Positions 57,726-64,000 of a stretch of 64,000 nucleotides of DNA are shown one piece after another. Each line of letters opens with the position of its first letter. The stretch's first letter is position 1. Below the pieces are notes generated by a model, which was not told where the DNA came from, made no database searches, and saw only the letters and a program-made list of their open reading frames with translations. This DNA is from Glandiceps talaboti. Lineage: Eukaryota > Hemichordata > Enteropneusta > Spengelidae. Both the position numbers and the translations under genes were made by a program. The stretch lies in the NCBI RefSeq assembly GCF_964340395.1, contig NC_135550.1, forward strand, positions 33,448,176 to 33,512,175, read 5' to 3'.

Positions 57726-58908
57726 ATGTGTGTACATTATGTATGTATGTATGTATGTACGTACGTACGTATGTATGTATGTACGTATGTACGTACATAC
57801 GTACGTACATACGTATGTATAATGTATGCCCATATTAATTTTCTCGGACAACTTTTGATTTAAGCTTTACATGTTACATCATTAATAAGTGTTAATTTTG
57901 AAAATATTTGCCCTGTTAAATCTCCCAGACTACAACTTTTTAGAAAAACATTGTATTCATTTTGACTAACAATATCTTCTTTCATTCTGTCAGAGAATCT
58001 TTACTTTTAGGTCGAACAGATTTTACATCAAATGAAGTGAAATTAATTGTAGAAGAATTGGGAAAAGCTTTCAAAGGAGATCAATATCATCTGATAAACA
58101 AAAACTGCAACCATTTTACTTCAGAACTTGCAAAGGTCAGTCAGATATCTTGTATAAAGTTCAGCAGTAGTGAAGGCAAATCATCATCTAAATGTATCGT
58201 GCTACCAAGCAAGATTATTTTTGGGGGGATGATTGTGTGTATATTATATACCTCATTGAGAACCAAGTGACAACATTTTGATAAGAGTTACATTTCCTGT
58301 CTGCAGCCATCAAATCTTCTTATATCCTGTTCATTTCATGACTTTACTACTGATTCACATCTCAACATGTGAATTTTCAAGAAAGAAATCCTACCATGAA
58401 AGATATTTTGATTTTCAGATCTTGTTGTTTACTTTTATATATTAGTAAAGAAATATTTCTACTTAGTCAGTAGATCAAAGATATGTCAATTAATTGTTAA
58501 ACTTTGTTGTATTCCATCATTATTAGTGGTATAAGAAATCCTACCCTTGTGAATAGATCTAAGTTTGTCAATTTTCAGTTGTTTTGTGTTTTCTGCCATG
58601 GAATGTAGAAAGTCAAGAAAGAAATCCCATCATGGGTGACTAGATCTATGTAAGTTATTTAGATTTTAATTGTTTGTTGTTTTCCTCAGATACTAGTTGG
58701 TAAAGAAATTCCACCCTGGGTGAATAGATTAGCCTATGTCAGTTCCTGTATGCCTTTTGTGGAACGTTGTCTACCACAGGAATGGCTGACACCAGTGGCC
58801 TTACAACAAAGTATAAAGGAACCAGAGCCAGAGAGACCTTCCAGCAGATCCAGAAATGGTACATCATCATCCAGGGAAAGTAGTAGAAGACACAACACAC
58901 TGATATAA
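46725..58908 (+). CDS. DESI2: PPPDE-family deSUMOylating/deubiquitinating isopeptidase 2
   Basis: DESI2 is a small cytosolic thiol isopeptidase of the PPPDE fold that removes SUMO or ubiquitin from proteins. Coding exons are 46725-46763, 49837-49909, 51131-51224, 57994-58135 and 58690-58908. All are in phase at GT-AG borders and total 188 codons plus stop, close to the vertebrate length. The protein begins [13 protein letters not shown], then [20 protein letters not shown] with the catalytic His at residue 29, [26 protein letters not shown], and [11 protein letters not shown] with the catalytic Cys at residue 107. [19 protein letters not shown] and [11 protein letters not shown] follow, and a low-complexity Ser/Arg tail ends RRHNTLI. 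The start is fixed by homology. Introns hold a 40-bp array, microsatellites and a foldback element. Four decayed copies of the exon 5 acceptor region precede exon 5. Confidence 0.97.
48280..49440 (+). repeat. Modular repeat interrupted by a second modular element
   Basis: The outer copy (48280-48418 and about 49090-49440) has CCCATCAGTGATATGCAAAT, GTGGGGATGTTTCTGAAGGT, two AGCAACA modules and the terminal CAGTTGTGCTACAATGC with TTGGTGCTATTTTT. Inserted at about 48419-48985 is a different unit. It starts with a hairpin (GTCCCCGCCGGAC/GTCCGGGACGGGGAC), then (CCGT)n, then three modules of about 140 bp sharing GACATGCTTGAACAGATCTC and GATCCAATATGGCC. It lies in DESI2 intron 1. Confidence 0.65.
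50526..50604. repeat. ACT/CTA trinucleotide microsatellite
   Basis: About 26 uninterrupted CTA/ACT triplets in DESI2 intron 2. The minus-strand poly-valine frame it creates is not a gene. Confidence 0.95.
50881..50982 (+). repeat. Modular-repeat terminus with GT microsatellite
   Basis: GGTTCAGAAGTGCTATAGGC follows a GAACAACTGCAC block and is followed by about 29 GT dinucleotides. This is the terminal part of the CAAATTAGG family, as in the 745-bp units. Confidence 0.7.
51440..52150 (-). repeat. AAATATGGCTGCCAT-module repeat, inverted copy
   Basis: This is the reverse complement of the family at 26146-27180. It matches through ATGGCAGCCATATTTGTAGT, AGTATTTATTTGTTGCCACC and TGCCTCCATTCAGTCACATAG. 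It lies in DESI2 intron 3. After it, GACTGGCCACCATGCTTAGG is directly duplicated at about 52169 and 52211. Confidence 0.7.
52625..52899. mobile_element. Foldback element with about 65-bp inverted arms
   Basis: The left arm has GGAACATTGTGCAAATAAGT and GCAAGAATGCTTTCAAATAT (52625-52690). The right arm has ATATTTGAACGCATTCTTGC and ACTTATTTGCACAATGTTCC (52835-52899). They are reverse complements with a few mismatches. No coding content; MITE-like. Confidence 0.75.
54040..55760. repeat. 40-bp minisatellite, about 43 units, in DESI2 intron 3
   Basis: Units contain AGGTTGAGAAAAGTACAGTC and TGCTAGTAGAATTACTCT. A 36-bp variant lacking ACAG recurs with the ATATGTTGAG subtype, so variants spread in blocks. 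Boundary units are the most diverged. No exon sequence is included. Confidence 0.95.
55805..55872. repeat. Perfect 21-bp-arm hairpin
   Basis: TATTCAATTTGAACTTTTGT begins at 55805 and its reverse complement ends at 55872, with a 26-base spacer. It lies just beyond the 40-bp array. Confidence 0.85.
56009..56027. repeat. Poly-G run
   Basis: About 19 consecutive G in DESI2 intron 3, one of several dG:dC homopolymers in the window. Confidence 0.85.
57661..57822. repeat. GT then ATGT/ACGT microsatellite
   Basis: About 30 GT dinucleotides are followed by GTAT/GTAC tetranucleotides whose order is palindromic in parts (ACGTACGTACGT). Located 170 bases before DESI2 exon 4. A TTTTAGCACAACC block just upstream marks a modular-repeat terminus. 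Confidence 0.9.
58375..58689 (+). pseudogene. Four decayed tandem copies of the DESI2 exon 5 acceptor region
   Basis: The exon start GGTAAAGAAATTCCACCCTG and the intron end before it recur upstream in weakened form. The AGAAAT anchor is at 58384, 58449, 58534, 58620 and, in the real exon, 58704, so the period is about 85 bp after the first copy. Copies read AGAAATCCTACCCTTGTGAA and AGAAATCCCATCATGGGTGA, with TTGTTTGTTGTTTTC-like tracts before them. Frames are not preserved, so these are ghost exons inside intron 4. Confidence 0.8.
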
Positions 58909-60045
58909 AGACTAACATTTTTTGTGAACATTTCATATACAAAAGTGACCCAGCTTGACCATACCTAGACTGAAATGGAATGTCTCATTTTAACTTTTTA
59001 ACACTTTGATAACTCCATATTGTGAATACCAACTGTGAATGGTTGGAAACAGTATGTATGTTTTGTGATGGATGAAATACAGTACATTATGTATGTATGA
59101 CTGAATATTCCTTGACACAAATTTAACAACATATATAATTCATTTGGCAAGCTGAGTTAATTTCTTTTGTATTTTGAAGATTAAAGACACTTCAGATCAG
59201 GTTCACCTCCTCTATATAGGTATCCATAATTGTCATTGTATTTTTGTAGTTAAAGATGGACTCCTCATCATATGTATTATAGATCCAAATGTTTACCTCT
59301 ATAAACATGTGTTAACTTTTTAGATCTTTCACTAGATTTCCCAGACATTACATTGTATTGTACTATATACAATGAACCTGCCTTTGATTGTGTTTATTTC
59401 ACTACTGTTCAATACTACTCTTATTATTTGCACTTATTATTGAAAACAAACCTTAAGTATTGTACAGGTGCAATATGATAATGTTGTGCATGAGAACCAC
59501 TTTTAATCATATCCTCTCATATCATATCTGAATTAGTATTTATTAAATCATTACAAGTTACTTGCCAAAGCTATCTGTGCACACAGCCAGTGTCAAATTT
59601 TACTGTGATTGTTTGAAGATCATAATGATCAAAGCTTCTAAATGAATGTTATGGAGACACCATAACTCTCAGTGTAGAAAAAGTTCACTAGTAAATTTTC
59701 ACATTCATAGCTGAAATATTAAAATAGACCTTCAAAGCACCAAGACATTGTTTCTTCAAATAATCTATGGTGCTTACCTGACCTCTGACCTTGTACCTTT
59801 TCATATCAGTTCCCTGGGGAAACATAATGGTTTTCAGTTTACACTTTGGCTTTTGATGGAAGGGTTTTGAAGTGTATACACTATTTTGACCATTTGTGTA
59901 ATTTATCAGTATTTTCATGTGGCTACTTCAGTCAGTTTTGAGGGAGTTTTTACTATTTAATATGTAACTATTGAAGTCAAATTCATAAAACAAATGATAT
60001 ATACTCTTGCAAGCCACAACCTTATTTTTGTGCTGGGGTAATGAA
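58909..60045. other. DESI2 3' flank
   Basis: AT-rich sequence that should include the DESI2 3' untranslated region. No coding exon or transposon is recognised. I see no AATAAA close to the stop; one occurs much further on, at about 60837. Confidence 0.5.
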
Positions 60046-60258
60046 CAATCAGCAAGTGTTTTACAGTTGGCCTAAAGAGATGAGTGGTTTTACAGTTGGC
60101 CTAAAGAGATGAGTGTTTTACAGTTGGCCTAAACAGATGAGTGTTTTACAGTTGGCCTAAAGAGATGAGTGTTTTACAGTTGGCCTAAAGAGATGAGTGG
60201 TTTTACAGTTGGCCTTAAGAGATGAGTGTTTTACAGTTGGCCTTAAGAGATGAGTGGT
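60046..60258. repeat. 28-30 bp tandem repeat, about seven units
   Basis: Units contain TTTTACAGTTGGCCTAAAGA and GATGAGTG, differing by an extra GT in some copies. Confidence 0.9.
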
Positions 60259-60887
60259 TATACAATGATGCACTAATCTACAACAAGGCAGATATATACC
60301 ATTACCACTCAAAGTTAAACTGTGTATTGTCAAGTCTGAAAGCTACCATGTTTCCCTCAAAATGGATGATTATGAATATTATAATAAGGGTCTTGGGGGC
60401 CAAGCTTCTTTGGTGCTATTCATATCCAGTATGACTCTCTGCCATAGCCTATGGAAAACAAGATGTACATGTTTATAATTATTGCTAAACTAAATGGCTA
60501 TGCCACATTTGCACCTTTGTATGTATTTCCATCTCACTGTTGAGTATGTGAAGTACATATTTTGTTATTTATTGAAGGAAAGAAATCCCAACATTAATTT
60601 CTATTTACTCCTGAAGTGTTAATTTACAGTTACATTTATTTAATTACAGCTGCATATTAAACTAGCAACTAGTGCTTTTAGATCAATGAAGACAAGTATT
60701 ATACAGAGGAACAGACTTGTGGATAATCAAAGTATATTGTTATAATTATGACATGGCTCATGTATAATATCTTCAATTATTTATAATAGAATATTTATTT
60801 GTTGTAATCGAATTGCATTTAAGCAATGAATAATGCAATAAAGGTAATCTAAAACAAAAAGACAGACCACTAGTGAGCAAGAGAGAG

Positions 60888-60897
60888 AGACACAGAC

Positions 60898-60932
<35 letters not shown>
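60888..60932. repeat. GACA microsatellite
   Basis: About nine GACA tetranucleotides, preceded by GAGA. Confidence 0.9.
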
Positions 60933-61289
60933 TACAGAGAAATAGGCATATACAGAGTGTATGTTAGTCATTCAAAAATATGTTGTATTACAATACAAGT
61001 TCCAAAATGTATTTTTTTCTTCAACAAATGTAATGTTTGAATGGAAAGTTTACAACTTTTACTCAAACCTTTGAAGAAAGGAACACGAGAAGGTTTAACT
61101 TTTATTTATGCCAACTATGTGAAATGTGAAGCCAAACAATAGTGGAGACTGAGTATGCTTTATAATGATGATTAGTGTATTCTGCAAATGTATGAATCTC
61201 AAAATACTGATGATGTCGATCTTGATAAGTTCTCTTGAAGTGAACAGGGTCATGCCAACATATCAAGGTCATTCGACCCTGTAAAGTCA

Positions 61290-62215
61290 TACTAAATTTA
61301 CAAGGTCACACTCACTTTACATGTTCATGCTGACCCTACAAGGTAACACTTACTTTACATGGCCATACTGACCTTATACGGTCACACTAACTGTCAAGAT
61401 CACACACACTTTACAGTCATACTGACCTTATAAGATCACACTGACTGTCAAGATCACACACCCTTTACAGTCATACTGACCTTATAAGGTCACACTGACT
61501 GTCAAGATCACACACACTTTAGTCATACTGACCTTATAAGGTCACACTAACTGTCAAGATCACACACACTTTAGTCATACTGACCTTATAAGGTCACACT
61601 AACTGTCAAGATCATACACACACTTTAGTCATACTGAACTTATACGGTCACACTTACTGTCAAGATCACACACACTTTAGTCATACTGACCTTATAAGGT
61701 CACACTAACTGTCAAAATCATACACACACTTTAGTCATACTGAACTTATACGGTCACACTGACTGTCAAGATCACACACACTTTAGTCATACTGACCTTA
61801 TAAGGTCACACTGACTGTCAAGATCACACACAGTTTAGTCATACTGACCTTAAAAGGTCACACTGACTGTCAAGATCACACACACACTTTAGTCATACTG
61901 ACCTTATAAGATCACACACACTTCAGTCATACTGACCTTATAAGGTCACACTGACTGTCAAGATCACACACACTTTAGTCATACTGACCTTATAAGATCA
62001 CACTGACTGTCAAGATCACACACACACTTTAGTCATACTGACCTTATAAGGTCACACTGACTGTCAAGATCACACACACTTTAGTCATACTGACCTTATG
62101 AGATCACACTGACTGTCAAGATCACACACACTTTAGTCATACTGACCTTATGAGATCACACTGACTGTCAAGATCACACAAACTTTAGTCATACTGACCT
62201 TACAAGTTCACAGTG
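61290..62215. repeat. About 50-52 bp minisatellite rich in AGGTCA/TGACCT
   Basis: Units contain TCAAGATCACACACACTTTA and CATACTGACCTTATAAGGTC. The core TGACCTTATAAGGTCA is a perfect 16-bp palindrome present in many units; in others one half is changed to AGATCA. The left edge (61290-61400) is built from shorter, more diverged repeats of the same words. Confidence 0.93.
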
Positions 62216-62329
62216 ACCTTGCAAAGTGATGTTGAGATTAAAAGGTCAGTATGACCTTGCAAGGTCACAATTGACCTTACTTTGTCATATTGACATGATC
62301 GTTTACAGTCATACTTCGATACACAGCAG

Positions 62330-63812
62330 TTTCACACTTTTATGGTCACACTTAGATACACTGACTTTACATAGTTGCAATTAGATGAATTGCAGTTTCA
62401 CACTGACTTTACAAAATCACACTGAGATTAGTCTCACACTGACTTTACAGTCACACTGAGATTACTTTCACACTGACTTTGCAGTCACACTGAGATTAGT
62501 TTCACCCTGACTTTACAGTCATGCAGATTACAGTTTCACACTGACTGTACAGTAACACTGATTACAGTTTCTCACTGATTTTGCAGTCATACTGAGATTA
62601 CAGTCTCACACTGACTTTACAAGTCATACTGAGATTAGTTTCACACTGACTTTACAGTCATACTGAGATTAGTCTCACACTGACTTTACAGTCATACTGA
62701 GATTAGTTTCACACTGACTTTAGTCATACTGAGATTAGTTTCACATTGACTTTACAGTCATACTGAGATTAGTTTCACATTGACTTTACAGTCATACTGA
62801 GATTAGTTTCACACTGACTTTGCAGTCATACTGAAATTAGTTTCACACTGACTTTACAGTCACACTGAGATTAATTTCACACTGACTTTACAGTCATACT
62901 GAGATTAGTTTCACACTGACTTTACAGTCATACTGAGATTAGTTTCACACTGACTTTACAGTCATACTGAGATTAGTTTCACACTGACTTTGCAGTCATA
63001 CTGAGATTAGTTTCACATTGACTTTACAGTCACACTGAGATTAGTTTCACACTGACTTTGCAGTCATACTGAGATTAGTTTCACATTGACTTTACAGTCA
63101 TACTGAGATTAGTTTCACATTGACTTTACAGTCATACTGAGATTAGTTTCACACTGACTTTGCAGTCATACTGAGATTAGTTTCACACTGACTTTACAGT
63201 CACACTGAGATTAATTTCACACTGACTTTACAGTCATACTGAGATTAGTTTCACACTGACTTTACAGTCACACTGAGATTAGTTTCACACTGACTTTACA
63301 GTCACACTGAGATTAGTTTCACACTGACTTTGCAGTCATACTGAGATTAGTTTCACACTGACTTTGCAGTCACACTGAGATTAGTTTCACACTGACTTTA
63401 GTCATACTAAGATTAGTCTCACACTGACTAGTCACACTGAGATTAGTTTCACACCGACTTTGCAGTCATACTGAGATTAGTTTCACACTGACTTTAGTCA
63501 TACTAAGATTAGTTTCACACTGACTTTAGTCATACTAAGATTAGTTTCACACCGACTTTGCAGTCATACTGAGATTAGTTTCACACTGACTTTACAGTCA
63601 CACTGAGATTAGTCTCACACTGACTTTACAGTCACACATTACAGTTTCATACTGACTTTGCAGTCATACTGAGATTCGTCTCACACTGACTTTACAGTCA
63701 CACATATTACAGTTTCACACCGACTTTAGTCACACTTAGATTACAATTCACACTGACTTTACATAGTCACACTGAGATTACAGTTTCACACTGACTTTAC
63801 AGTCACACTGAT
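62330..63812. repeat. 34-bp minisatellite, about 40 units, derived from 17-bp halves
   Basis: The unit consists of two related 17-bp halves, TCACACTGACTTTACAG and TCATACTGAGATTAGTT. The same words build the neighbouring 50-52 bp array, so both arrays probably grew from one short ancestral repeat. Variants lacking ACAG occur toward the right. Confidence 0.93.
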
Positions 63813-64000
63813 GTATTTTTCATTTTTGGACACCACCAAATTGATGTATTTTGCTCTTTTTGTCAGTCTGTGACTGTCCAGATTTCCACCACCACCACCA
63901 AAGTGTGAGTATTCAGTCTTCCAACAAAAGCAGTGTCAACAAGACTAGTTGTGTGGATCTGTCTGTCAAATGACAGCAATACATGACTTGAGTATTTCTA

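Overview
This is an AT-rich window of animal nuclear DNA. It has four spliced protein-coding genes with GT-AG introns, very repeat-rich introns, LINE fragments and many small non-autonomous DNA transposons. There is no sign of bacterial, organellar or viral gene organisation. The gene content and repeat style fit a marine invertebrate, perhaps a hemichordate or another invertebrate deuterostome, or a mollusc. The species cannot be fixed from sequence alone.

Layout. 1-4472: intergenic, repeats only. 4473-15583 (minus): ACTR2, the ARP2 subunit of the Arp2/3 actin-nucleation complex, complete in 9 exons (394 codons by my count). 15584-15985: a short head-to-head promoter. 15986-about 23793 (plus): NENF (neudesin), a secreted cytochrome-b5-like haem-binding protein, with an uncertain last exon. 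27767-42514 (minus): MAJIN, the membrane-anchored junction protein that ties meiotic telomeres to the nuclear envelope. It was identified by stitching small exons in phase and matching the N-terminal core to the vertebrate protein. A 5.3-kb minisatellite of 51-bp units starts inside its putative exon 8. 42515-46724: intergenic LINE and MITE (miniature inverted-repeat transposable element) debris plus the DESI2 promoter. 46725-58908 (plus): DESI2, a PPPDE-fold thiol isopeptidase, complete in 5 coding exons with both catalytic residues. 58909-64000: no gene, mostly tandem arrays. The four genes do not form an obvious pathway; they are neighbours in two head-to-head pairs.

Main observation. Several local tandem arrays are built from the intron 3' end plus the start of the adjoining exon. 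This is seen at ACTR2 exon 4 (about 65 bp, about seven units), NENF exon 4 (48 bp, two units), DESI2 exon 5 (about 85 bp, four ghost copies plus the real exon) and possibly a candidate NENF terminal acceptor (23 bp, seven units). MAJIN exon 8 seeds its 51-bp array a few codons inside the exon. Recurrence of the same event in unlinked genes of one window suggests that acceptor/exon junctions are a preferred site of short tandem duplication in this genome. The consequences would be decoy splice sites and, in MAJIN, in-frame stops.

Other notable items are a CAGGG-ended hAT-like element inside a 41-bp array, a 1.39-kb TIR element inside the 51-bp array, a 745-bp tandem triplication, a TIR family with a clean 9-bp target duplication, and several hairpin or foldback elements.
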